NCBI GenBank assembly: GCA_020137815.1
Contig: CM035355.1
Span: 5,173,003-5,237,002, forward strand
From: Hormiphora californensis
Taxonomy: Eukaryota; Ctenophora; Tentaculata; Cydippida; Pleurobrachiidae
Direction: 5' to 3'
Length of the DNA stretch: 64,000 nt
The position numbers were made by a program, and so were the translations under genes. This document shows, piece by piece, positions 12,067-23,199 of the stretch. Position 1 is the stretch's first letter. Each line of letters starts with the position of its first letter. The notes under the pieces are model-generated. The model was not told the origin of the DNA and searched no databases. It saw only the letters and a list, made by a program, of their open reading frames with translations.

Positions 12067-13298
12067 AAGCGACATATGATAGTTCATACTGGTGAAAGGA
12101 AGTATGAGTGTGAGGTTTGCCACAAGCGGTTTGGAAGGTCACATCACCTGAAGCGACACATTAAGATCCATGAGATGGAATCAGCTAACTATACCCAGGG
12201 GCACCCGGGTATGCCAGCACCGGAACATGCCGCTGGACTCCCTGAAGAGACCTTGAAACTCATCCTACAGCTGGGCGCTATGAGTGAGTTTTAAATTGTG
12301 TTTTTGAGAAGGTTGGGGCTGCTTTAGCACTATTATAAGTTGAATAACTGAGGTCAAATAAGTAAAGGGGCACTATTATATATCCTGTATAATTATAGGG
12401 TATAGTAGTTTCTGACAGGAATTGATTTGGCGGGGGGGGGGGGGGGGTAGCTGACGACAGGTAGATTCCGAGAAATTCCACCATATTTTAACTAGTCAGA
12501 TCACACATACCCCCATGTATCTTAACTAGTCTAGATAGTTACAATTCTCTCTCCCTCTGACCTCTCATCTATCCCATCTCCCATTCTCTCTTTCTCTATC
12601 TTACCCTCCCTCCCTCCCTCTCCCTCCCCCTCCTCCTCTCCCTAACCCTCTCTCGTCCCCGTCCAGACAAGTTGCCCCTGTCCCCGGCGTCGCTGATTGA
12701 CAGCGTAGCTGCGGGGGAGGAAGGAATGAGTGGGAACGATTGTGAGAGCATTGATGACAACGATAGTCAGGGAGAGATTGACATGGAGGACCCTCCCTCC
12801 GGTAAGTAGGGAGGTTGTGAGGTGTCATTTTGAGGTGGCATGTCCTGTATAGTTTAGGATATGAAGGGCCTGTCAAAATACATTTCATTTTGTACCTAGT
12901 TAAGAAAAGGACATCTCTTTGACATATTCGTCGGTCCCAAAACAACTGACGTTGTTCGATATTTGTACGTGTTTATAGGATACATCACACCCTCATTTTA
13001 AAAATAATATGAACACTCCTCTCTCCCATGACCTGTCATTTTCAACCATTTCATAACCAGCTAAGGTCACTTCCACTCAACTTCTTCCCTTCAATGTTTG
13101 GTAAATTGGTATCTGGGCGTCCACTCATTTCTTTTCTAAATGGTGCCTGGGTGGGTGGCGATGTCCCGGTCTGTGCCCAAGAGAGCTCTTTCCTTGGTAA
13201 TCTGATTGACTCATTTTGCCTGCAAACTAGCTTGTTGTTGGTCTGAGAGAGACTAACGGGGAGAAAGTGGGCCGCACATACGCACACTGTAATCCGCG

Positions 13299-13384
<86 letters not shown>

Positions 13385-13696
13385 CCACGGATCTCTCTCT
13401 CACATCCACACACACACACCATGTGCGCCCATTACAACCAATTTTCTCGCTCATCTCTCCCATCTTCCCCTCATCTCTCTCTCCCTGCCTGTTCCGGTCA
13501 TCCTTGGAGCCGGAGGGAGAGAGGGACAGACAGACAGACAAACTATACACATCCTGCCGCGACCCCGAGATAGAGTCACGTGACTACTACTCCCCACGCA
13601 TTATACACACTGGGTCCGAAACCGTACACACTTGCATGGATTCCCTTCCCATAATCCAGTTACCGATAGCTCCACGATAGAGAGAGAGGGAGAGGG

Positions 13697-13761
<65 letters not shown>

Positions 13762-14453
13762 GGTGAGTGAGCTAACTGTTTCATATTGGGTAGCCGGGAA
13801 TTCAGGGCTTTTGTACCGTCAACACGGGTTGGTGGGTACCGTGTTTCTCTCTCTCTCTCTCTCTCTGTCTCTCTATCTCTGTCTCTATTTCTCTCTTTTC
13901 TCTCTCCTTCTCTCTCTGCCTCTCTATCTCTCTCTCTATCTCTCTCTCCTCTAGGGCGTACTCCCACGGTCTCTGACCACTTCCCCCACTGTTTAACAAT
14001 GGCCATAACACAACGACGCACCCTAGAGTTTACCATCCCCACCGTGTTTATTTTTCATCTCTCCCCATCATGAGTATCTATCTTCAAACCACAATATATG
14101 ATAATCATATTCACAACACTAAACCATCACCAGTTTCATTATTTAACCTTGTTTAGCCGGAATATTTTATAAAACGGCCCGGGTTTTTTTCTCTGTAGAA
14201 ACTAGAAAAGTGACGGATGTTTTATTTTTTAACCTGACCACACATCCCCTTCCCCCCAGATACACCCCTAGAGGTGGGAGAACCAGAGAAACCAGTTCAA
14301 GTTATTGATAACAGAGCAGCAGCCCACCATCCAGGAGCGGCTCTCTCTATTCAGAGTCTGCTAGGCAGTTCCATTTTCGCCAACGCAGTAATTGCTGCTG
14401 CAGAGAAGAGCGAGGGGGAGATGCCCGGTCCTGCGGCAGATCCGCTAAACTGA
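12067..14453 (+). CDS. C2H2 zinc-finger protein, 3' exons
   Basis: Three exons join in frame: 12067-12283 (acceptor CCCCTCTCAG, donor GTGAGT), 12667-12801 (acceptor GTCCAG, donor GTAAGT) and 14260-14453, ending at TGA. The first exon opens in the middle of a finger ([12 protein letters not shown] linker) and then carries one complete C2H2 finger, CEVCHKRF...LKRHIKIH. After it come a linker, a Ser/Asp/Glu-rich acidic stretch ([20 protein letters not shown]) and an Ala-rich tail ending [13 protein letters not shown] linkers of this kind belong to sequence-specific DNA-binding fingers, so a nuclear transcription factor is likely; the target is unknown. The exon that should supply the first finger's Cys pair was not found. 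An ATG at 12052 is in frame, but starting there would leave a half finger. Confidence 0.8.
13301..13382. repeat. GA microsatellite in zinc-finger gene intron
   Basis: About 82 nt of pure (GA)n inside the intron between the exons at 12801 and 14260. Confidence 0.95.
13677..13952. repeat. GA tract facing a CT tract (inverted microsatellites)
   Basis: (GA)n at about 13677-13757 and (CT)n at about 13845-13952 lie 90 nt apart in opposite purine/pyrimidine sense. They could pair as a long hairpin in the intron transcript. Confidence 0.85.
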
Positions 14454-14907
14454 GGTAAGGAAGAGAGAGCACTTTCTTTCTCTCCGAGAGAGCATTGGGA
14501 GATCAGAGAGCAGAAAATGACGGCAGGGCATGGCTCTGACTGGTCTAAGTCGTTGATGTCAAAATTTGTTCTCAAAAAGCATAAACGTAGCGCGCGGGTT
14601 CGTTGGTCAAAGAAACCACACAACAAGACACACATAGCATGGTAGGGAGAGACGCGCGCACGCGCAGACTCTTAAACTTCTGAGCTCTCCCGAATATTGT
14701 CCACTTCCAGTCTTAAGACCCTTACCTCGGGGGCCGGGACAAGACACTGAGTCCAATCTGCAGTCTTCACTAGATGATTCATTTGTCAGTATAATTGAAA
14801 GTGCGGGTGTCAAGACAACCTGGTATGACTTGCGCTGGCAAGGGGTTATTTGGCCTGTAGTTTGGTAATATACTTAATAAGGTGATTTAACTAAAATTTT
14901 AGCCCCA
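14454..14907. other. 3' flank of zinc-finger gene; nothing else seen
   Basis: Unique sequence between the zinc-finger stop codon and the left end of the Academ-like element. A GTAAGG directly after the stop codon could be a 3'-UTR splice donor. Confidence 0.4.
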
Positions 14908-15204
14908 ACCGGAAAAAAATTTGTTACAAAGGATTTCCACCTGAAACGTACTCCTAAGGGTCCCCTCTATCGATTCCAACCAATGCTCATATTTGCTCAG
15001 GGGTGCTAAGGCCTCATTTCCGGGTGGGCGTGGTCGTCGCGCATGAATTTTGTAACTTTGCTCAGGGAAGGAGTTAGAAGAAAAATAGGGGCACTAAAAT
15101 GTGCAGAAACATCACATTAGTGGGGGTAGAAACCAAAATAAATGACCTTACTCAATTATTTAATGAGTTAATTGGTTAATTATGCAATTATACATATGCG
15201 CACC
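14908..15204 (+). repeat. Left terminal inverted repeat of Academ-like element
   Basis: Pairs base for base with the reverse complement of 20238-20534. The outer end reads ACCGGAAAAAAATTTG and the inner end ATATGCGCACC. Only about three substitutions separate the two copies. Confidence 0.95.
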
Positions 15205-15271
15205 TAGTATTGGGAAGGTAAAAGGGTCATTGAGGTTTAGGCTCCAGTTAAACAATCATATGAAGCAAAAT

Positions 15272-15277
15272 TTTATT
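15272..15277 (-). promoter_or_regulatory. AATAAA polyadenylation signal of transposase gene
   Basis: AATAAA on the minus strand about 175 nt after the stop codon and still inside the element, so the transposon appears to carry its own 3' end. Confidence 0.5.
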
Positions 15278-15450
15278 GTCAAACATTATACAAACATATG
15301 TAATACATATTTAAAACAAGAATATCTTAACAGATTAAAAATATTAATAAATTACCCGAACCATTAAAATATATCATTAATAAACAACATAAAAACAATG
15401 TGGAGATTAAATTAAACAACAATTTTTGGCATAAGGGCCAAATAAACAAG

Positions 15451-18400
15451 TTAGGTGTCCATATCACTGTCACTGTCACTTTGTGACTCTGGCTCGACCT
15501 CAATAATCTTGAGGTTCTCGCATGTCAAAGCGTCCGGGCATGAATTGCACAGGGATGGCACACACCGAACATTGTTTTTGAAACATGTACACCTATTAGT
15601 TGTACACTGTCCATTACAGTTGCAATGCACCAAGTTCAACAGTTCGTTAGGGGCAACTTCATCGGTCGTATAAACAGGGTGATACCCGTCTTCCTTGAGC
15701 TCCCACCCATGCATGACGGGAAGGTTTGGGTTAAGGAGGATCCATTCACGTAGTTGAGTAAATGTCCTTCGTCCATGTTGAATTGCAGCACCGGGAGATG
15801 GGGGGAATCTTTCAGGCTTGATATTTCCCTTCAACGCCTGCCTTTTGTATGCTAAGTACCTCAGCTCTCCTAGAGTGGATGTTGGACTCCCATAAACTAA
15901 ACACATCAACTTGATCCCTTGAGCGTCTATCTCTTTCAAGGGGCTCGTAGGATCCAAGAAGGCACTGATTATCGGAGTTACGTGGCTCTTGTTCTTGCTA
16001 TTCAATAGTGATTTCAGTATTGTGACTTTCCCTCGGCCAAAAATACTGCTAACGGTATCGCATCCTGAGAAGGCATACGCCAGTAGGAAACACTGGTGTT
16101 CTTCAACGGACATGAGGTCCCATATTCCTTTGATGTGGATACCGTCAAACCATAGCTGTGAAAACTTGTTGCCGTGATACATGAGCAAGAACAGGATGTC
16201 AGTATCATTCCCGTGCACCGTTACTGCCTTTCCAGATGTCTCGAGTTCCTCTTTAACAGCTTTCACCAGTAAAGTATCCGCGTCCTTGTTACACTTGAGC
16301 ACTTCGATACCTCTATCCTCCAATGAATTGCGAAGAATACCGATCAACTGCTCTTTGTTCTTGCCATTTGACACAAACTTCTCTCTCGATACAAGGATGG
16401 CTTTGTTGACAGTGACTACAAGATCGCTACACCTGTGCTTGCTTCGAATCCTGTGCTCATGGTCTTTGGTGCTAGGATCGTAGCCGTCGAAAACAACAAC
16501 ACTTTTCTCGCATCCTGAAAGATTTATGGGTGACCAAAAATATAAAGATACATTTATCATTCAGATATGACAGTGCCTGATAAAACCTCCCGGGGGCCAA
16601 AAACTTGATTTGATCAATTTACCTGATGTAAGAGTACCGACATACTTCATAATACCATCTCTGAAGTCTCCGTAGGTTTTGCAATCTTTCCAGGGAACCT
16701 AGGAAAGTGTGATATTAATAAACAGAAAATACAAATCACAAAGTTGAAAGTAATAGGTCAGATTCAAAACTTGATTTACCTGATATAACAACCATCCCCC
16801 ATCGATGAACACCACTGGATTGCTGTTAGGTGATGTGGTAGGATTAGCTGATGTTTTCAACCTATCCTTGAAATAGTTTCCAAGTTCAGATTTGGTCTTT
16901 CCTCTAGAACTTCCGTCTGCATCGTATAGGGACAGTGGCACCTGTGTCAGCTCGTAATCAAAGCAGGCTCTCAACCCACACTCACGTTCACCGATGAGAA
17001 TTAGCCTTGTGAAGAGACGATCGTAGTTACAGTCTATTCTTTTTCCACCTATTCTTACTGCTGGTTTCAGTGAGTTTAGGTTTGATATCATATCGACTCT
17101 CTTCACTGTAGTCGTATAAGGCTGGTTATCCAATTTCTTGTGGATCTCCTCACCCACCTCCACTGCCTCCTCAGGATTGCATACACTTTCAGAAGTCATC
17201 ATACCAGAGCTTAAAGACACTAACGTAGTTGGGTCTATGTCAGGGGAGAACGGGCTATTGTCTTTAAACAACTCCACAAGATCCGCTAGAATCTTTCTGT
17301 CGCGTTTCTCTGCTGCTGAGATGGTCCCGGACGTAGCTGAAGACGGTTGAGTCTTTCCTCTCTTCTTCATTCCTTCATACACTTTGGCCATAGCTTCTGA
17401 AACATCGATTGTATGTGATAATGTGAGCAACCATGTCTTGAGTACGTTAGGATCCCTGAGAGCCCCATGAGCTAGCCCTCCGCTACACTTTGCACTCCTC
17501 ATTAGAGTTTGTTCCATTGATAAATCACTCCACACACCTCCCCAGAATCCTTCGAGTGTGTATCGAATCACGTGATATCCTTCCTCAAAAAACTCTTTCA
17601 TCACATCTGGATATTTGATTGTCCACTCATCGTGGAGTTGAAGCACAATTCGAGCACCTTTAACGTAGTTATGGTTGCCAGCAGCTGCAAAGAATGGGAG
17701 CATAGCTCGAGTGGCCGTGAGGTAAAGTCCATAGTCGGCAGTTCTTTCGGCCCGGATGAATTGTGTAAGAATCAATACCATCTTCAAGTATAAGGCCCAT
17801 AGTTTCGGAGTCCTACCGAGCTTTGCTATATCATCTAGGACAGAAATAGTTACTCCTTGTCCAAAGTGTTCCTGTGCACTGAGGATAAGCCCCTTGGCTA
17901 TTAACTGATGAGCTCGGATCGCCTTGTAGTAGTCAGGCTTAATCATCACCTTGTCTACAGCACTATCTGCCCCATGAAACACAATAGTTACTGCTGTTTC
18001 AAGCCCACTTCCACCCATTATCTTACCCATAGCACCGAGGAATGCTTTTATCTGATGGAATCCTCCAAGTCTCAGCAGGATTGGATACATGTCGGGTTGT
18101 GCAGTGATGATTTCTAAAGCCTTCACAAATAGTTGGTAGTCAAACGTGACCAGGGCTGCCAATTTTCCCATTTCTTTTGCTGCCCGCATAAACATATCAA
18201 GGGTCGTATTGATTGTTGACCAATCAGTCGGTGATGCATCGACGACTGGCATAAACTCGATCTTTGAAACCCTTTCATTGAAGTTTGGTGAGTCAGCACG
18301 ACATGCCATGAATTCCCCCCAACTCTTCCATTCTCCGGGTGCTGGGTCCGCCAGTAGCCAGTCTGAGTCATCAGGATGCACTGTGATTTTGCTTGAACCA

Positions 18401-20131
18401 TATTCCAGATCACCGAGGGGCTTGAGTTCCAACGTGTTCAACTTAGCCGAACTTTTCTTATAGAAGTACGGTACAATGTCTACTGAAGCTTCCTTTAATA
18501 AAGTGTTCTTCTCCGTAGGATCGACAGCCTTCTTTTCGATCAGCTTGTCAGGAACAGATGATGTATTGGGTTTGAAATCGCTTGTTATTTTGATTGCACC
18601 CATAACATGGACAGAGGTAATCGCGGTGGCTGTTGTCATCATAAGATCCATATTATCACCAGCATATTGGACTTTGGCATCCGTTACTGGAACTGTCACT
18701 GAACTGGAACTATCGCTGATGTTTCTTCTTAACCAACTCCACAAGTATGACTGTGAAGTTTTATAAGGCACAACAATCCCTATAAGAGCCAACAGATCGT
18801 TTAACGACTTTTTGTTGTACCTCTTCTTCAGATCCACGGCTAACCCCAGCATGAAGGGTGATGTAGGAGCACGTGGGCACAGCTGCCTGAATACGATTTG
18901 AGAATATATCTGTGCCAGGGTCTTGTTGGGTATCAGTCCCTCCATTAACCAAAGAAGGCTTTCTGGCACTGCTGGGTCAGGTGCTTCCATTTCAGATAGT
19001 GTAGGGTAGAAGGTTTTGCCAGACCGTGAGCACTTGGCATCGTCCTTTACTACCTTGAGGACTGTATCTATCATTGCCTTCTTCGGGTTGCCTCCTTTGT
19101 TCGTTTTAGCTGCTTCGTGGTACTCTCGAATTATTTTCTCCACATTACTTTTAAAGCAGAGCACGTCCCGTTTGCCCTCACTGGAGATGAATTCCAAGGT
19201 TTCCCCAAACTCCTTTTTCAGCAGGTCCCTGAACATAACAAGAGAGTAGATTTCTCGTCCCCGTGCAATCGACTCCATGTATTGGTGCAATTCCGCGAGG
19301 GTGAATGTTAACTCAAGTGATGCATCATCCAGATAGTGAAGAGTTTCCTCAAACACCAATCGCTTCTCTTGGTCAGGGGTGTTTCCTTGTTTCTTCGGTA
19401 TCCACGACCTTCCTTGAAAGAATTTGACGTGACAATGTATCTCGTACCATGCCTCTGCTGCTACAAGGTCGTTGATTGACTGGAGCCGCTCGAGGACTTC
19501 AAGACCCCATTGATCATTTCTTTGTTCGGCGTGTGTTCTCATTTTCGCTGTCTCCTCCAAGGTCTCAACTCTCCGGCATTTATCTAAACCTGAAGAATAA
19601 TGGTTTTGATTAGCTGTATGTATGTTGTCAGAAACAACTTGTTACATAGAAACGTAGAATTAGTTGTTAAGATTAATACCTTTTGCTTTTTTACTCATGG
19701 CAATGGTGTTGAGCTGCTTTCCACAGAGAATACATGTATCCTTGAATGGTAGAAGGGCAGCCCTGTCAGGCGGAACGTGTTCATGAAGTGAGCTTGACGT
19801 TCTTGGTGACTGTCTTACCAACTTCGGCTGCTTCTCACATTCTGAGAAATGGAATTGAAAGAAATGAGGATTGAAGAATGATTCTATATCAGTCAACGAA
19901 CAAAAGGGTTAACTCACCATTCTTAAACTGGCGATATTTGTTGTGAATCTTCTTTCTGCAAGTGTTATGGATAAAGATATTATCTTGATCAGATTCATAT
20001 CGTTCAACAACATCCGTCCAGCCCAGCTCCTTAACTTTAGCTAAAAGTGCCGGTCCAGCAGTCCCAACAACCGCAAGGTGATCCGCGTCGGCACCAGTTA
20101 AACCACATTTAAAACATGAAGGACTAGTCAT
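15451..20131 (-). CDS. Academ-like transposase with XPG/FEN nuclease and Cys-rich tail
   Basis: Five exons join in frame with GT..AG introns of 76-108 nt: 20131-19918, 19841-19680, 19589-16780, 16698-16623 and 16514-15451, giving 1441 residues. The N-terminus has zinc-binding-type Cys pairs (CFKC...HNTC near 6-58; CILC near 110). The core carries a likely RNase H-like triad: GDNMD (Asp 437/440), VTFD (Asp 609) and SMEQTLMR (Glu 818), with GGFH at 634-637. An XPG/FEN nuclease follows: FIDGG (Asp 1055), VVFDGYD (Asp 1097), DAD (1165-1167), NDTD (1191/1193) and SGCDTVSSIFGRG (Asp 1240), matching the FEN1 metal-ligand order and its helix-hairpin-helix. The tail at about 1385-1419 is a ten-Cys cluster resembling tesmin CXC, then an acidic Ser-Asp end. 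It probably excises and inserts the element. The superfamily call and triad rest on remembered family patterns. The ATG at 20131 is the first in frame. Confidence 0.85.
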
Positions 20132-20237
20132 AGGAATCCAAATTCATGCTATTAGGAGTTATGGGGTGTTAGAATGCCCGAAAATGACACAATTTGGTGG
20201 GAGGGGGGTCCTGAAAAATGATAATGCAAATTCTAAG

Positions 20238-20534
20238 GGTGCGCATATGTATAATTGCATAATTAACCAATTAACTCATTAAATAATTGAGTAAGGTCAT
20301 TTATTTTGGTTTCTACCCCCACTAATGTGATGTTTCTGCACATTTTAGTGCCCCTATTTGTCTTCTAACTCCTTCCCTGAGCAAAGTTACAAAATTCATG
20401 CGCGCCGACCACGCCCACCCGGAAATGAGGCCTTAGCACCCCTGAGCAAATATGAGCATTGGTTGGAATCGATAGAGGGGACCCTTAGGAGTACGTTTCA
20501 GGTGGAAATCCTTTGTAACAAATTTTTTTCTGGT
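20238..20534 (-). repeat. Right terminal inverted repeat of Academ-like element
   Basis: Inverted copy of 14908-15204, also 297 bp long. An open frame across it is a by-product of the repeat and not a gene. Confidence 0.95.
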
Positions 20535-21925
20535 GCTCATGGATTATCACCTTACTAACTGTAAATTATACAGAACAGGGGACCGGAAATCCAGGAATTC
20601 ACAGTTCTTTGACCTTTGTTTTTACTTATTCAAACCCAATATATTAATCCACCAAACGACTCTCATTTTGCCGGTCATGACCTCGTGCTTATCTGATGGA
20701 ATTATATTTCTGAGAGGGGCCGGGTGGGGCATTCTTTTCAGTTTTAAAACATTTGTCGCCCCTCTTTACCCATATGTTATCACTTGTTGAGGGGTGTACT
20801 ACTCACGGGGCCTTCTTAGAAATTCTTTGGAGGGGCATAATCTCGAGTCGCCTGACAATGTGTCCACCATAAAAGTATCGACAATTCAAGCATACCTAAT
20901 CAGTTATTTATCAATTATCACTCGCTAATGTACCTCTCTCTCCTTCAGGCTAACATCTGAGGTACAGTAAAGCTGTCAGACATGGAAAAACAAGGAAAGA
21001 GTGATCTTGAAGCGGAACAGGGCGTGATATGAGCCAGATGAAAATGGATTGGTTCCAAGAAGGTCCGGTGGAATATTTATTGAATTGACGTGAGATGCTT
21101 GGACAGTAGAGCAAATGTCACAAGCCATGATAAATGGTAATTGATAATTGATTGCGATGAGAGATACGGAAAAGAATGTACAATACAAATATAGGTTGAT
21201 TTTTCTTAAACACCCAGTATATATTATTCCGATCTCTTTACAACTATAAATATGTATTAAATAATAACTGCAGATAGAATAATATCTGACGAAGTTTCGC
21301 CCTCCCTCTCTCTCTCGACTTTCTGCATTTCAATATCTGCAGCAGAAGGAGTTGTGTTTTGGTGGAGCTTAATTATTTTTGTATTTATGTTGAAATTAAT
21401 ATTTGTAGTACATGTACAAAATTATGTAGATAGATCGCTAACTAAAATTATTATCTTTTTCTTGATGACGAAAAGCTTTAAACAATACCGTTAATTTACA
21501 ATTTCTCTCTTTGAGACTTCAGCTGGATCAACTTCAAGTGATGAGCTTTTTGGCTGTCGTAATAATAACTTGCTTCAAAGTTAAAAAGCAAGAGCAGTTT
21601 CAGTGTTTAGATGTTTGTGAGACTGTTTGTGTGTTTGTACTTGTAGATGAGAGTGCGTTAGAAATTTCGCTAGGCGACTCTAATTCTATGTTTACGTGGT
21701 GATATGTAGTATGTTTTTTAGAAAACTAAACTCGTACCTCTCCTGTTATATTTCCAAACTTAACTCTCTTAAAACCTCCCCTTACAATTACTTACAATTG
21801 CGAATAGAAATGTTTAAACGCACCAATTCAGCTGACTGTGTGTTTTATGTGTGTTGTGGCTTTGAAAGATTCTAAAAAACCAGCGTTTCATTTCTTATCT
21901 GATTCTAAAAAACTGGCCAAATGGC

Positions 21926-22155
21926 AGAGGCCGGGGAATGGGGCCGGGATCACTGTCGTCCTGATCCATTGAAATGTTCCCAGTTTACTTCCAGTTAGAT
22001 AGTCTGTAGACGCCATCAGTGATACAGATATCTGTAATTCTGTATCACTGATGTCTTCGACAGACTATTATAGAAGTATAAAACTGAACTGGGAACAATT
22101 CAATTGATCACTCAGGCCCAGGATGATCCCCATTTGAATGCATTCCCCGGCCTCT
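21926..22155. mobile_element. Foldback MITE-like element
   Basis: The outer 15 bp at 21926-21940 (AGAGGCCGGGGAATG) recur inverted at 22141-22155. Inside, GTTCCCAGTTT pairs with AACTGGGAAC, and the centre (22000-22070) pairs CATCAGTGATACAGA with TCTGTATCACTGATG. The arms of about 110 nt are imperfect. This is a typical non-coding palindromic element; I could not define a superfamily or a target duplication. Confidence 0.75.
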
Positions 22156-22188
22156 ATCTCAATCTGCAGCTGCAGATTGAGATAGAGG
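22151..22188. repeat. 38-bp perfect palindrome
   Basis: CCTCTATCTCAATCTGCAG followed directly by its exact reverse complement with no spacer, overlapping the right end of the foldback element. Confidence 0.95.
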
Positions 22189-22783
22189 CATGCAGCTCAG
22201 CTCAGATAGTGCAGTGATAGCGGCATAAATAGAGCTAGATTGAATACTCAGTCTCACTCTCAGAGATATCACATGCTGCCCTTCAGCTTCCCCGGCCTGG
22301 AGAAAGATTTAGTGTAATTTACACTGTAATGCAATGGGACACGCTTAATTTTGGTGTTTTGTAGGCAATTGAACGCCGCGCGAACAAAACTGCGCGGCTC
22401 GGCAGTTTTAAAATTGGTTTGGTTTTTTGGTCAGTTTGCTTTGTTTACAAGATGGCCGTTTTTACTTTTTTCTAAATTTTACTACTGCCCGTCGCCCACC
22501 GATTGCGGATTGTCGTCATCAATGTCTCTTGACAAAAGGTTTGAAACCCCCTCATACCCCTACCCGCTCTAGCAGCTATCTTTGGTCTACGGTCAGCCTA
22601 ATGACTAATCCCGAATTCTGGGTCCCCGGCCACTGGCCAGGGAGGCTGGAAGGGGCACCGCACCACTGTTTGGAGAATGGGGTGGGTGATTGTGGTTCCG
22701 TTCAATAATTCCGTGCAATAATTCAATTGTTGACGGTGTTGCTTTCAAATCAGTCTGGCTTTCGGGGACCAGGCTGCAAATTA

Positions 22784-22825
22784 TGGACTCTGGACTCTGG
22801 ACTCTGGACTCTGGACTCTGGACTT
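22784..22825 (+). repeat. Tandem TGGACTC repeat
   Basis: About 5.7 copies of the 7-mer TGGACTC. Confidence 0.95.
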
Positions 22826-23199
22826 CAAATGTGATGCCTAGACTCTAGAGGAAACAGGAATGTTCGATCGATGTTGTTGGGAGCTCAAGGAGTCAAAGTT
22901 GATTTCGTCCTTTTAAACACACATCAATCTACTCGTGTGAGCTCTCCAGGTTTTTTTGTAACCCCTCCGTACCATGTCATGTTAAAACTCCTGTCTCTGT
23001 ATTTGCCTTCAGAATCCAACGTGACAGGATTTTATCGTGATTATCACGTAAAGTTACAAATTCCCTGGGGCTTCAATGGTCAGCTCGATGATCTCTTGCC
23101 CATCCAATTCACAAAATGGTGCACCTATAATATCTGTTGCTAAATTTGTAATCCTCCTGTTGTACCAACCGGGTGCAGCCCATACTTATAACTGTATAA

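Larger units (their letters stand above)
14908..20534 (-). mobile_element. Complete Academ-like DNA transposon (5.6 kb)
   Basis: A 297-bp sequence at 14908-15204 recurs in inverted orientation at 20238-20534 with about three mismatches and no length difference. The repeats enclose one intact multi-exon gene on the minus strand (15451-20131). The protein pairs a helical transposase core with an XPG/FEN-type nuclease domain, the combination described for the Academ superfamily. Near-identical ends plus an unbroken reading frame point to a recent, possibly still active, insertion. I could not define a clean target-site duplication: neither 3- nor 4-bp flanks match under the boundaries I tried, so the true ends may lie a few bases inward, near the GAAAAAAATTTG start. 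Confidence 0.85.
20535..23150. other. Intergenic; foldback elements, no gene supported
   Basis: No exon chain with consistent phase was found. The longest open frames (22351-22572, 22871-23143) have no recognisable domains or splice context. The foldback sequence, palindrome and short tandem array listed separately are the only clear structure. Confidence 0.5.

Noticed and set aside
20358-20558. 66-codon plus-strand frame
   Set aside because: It is a reading of the right terminal inverted repeat of the Academ-like element.
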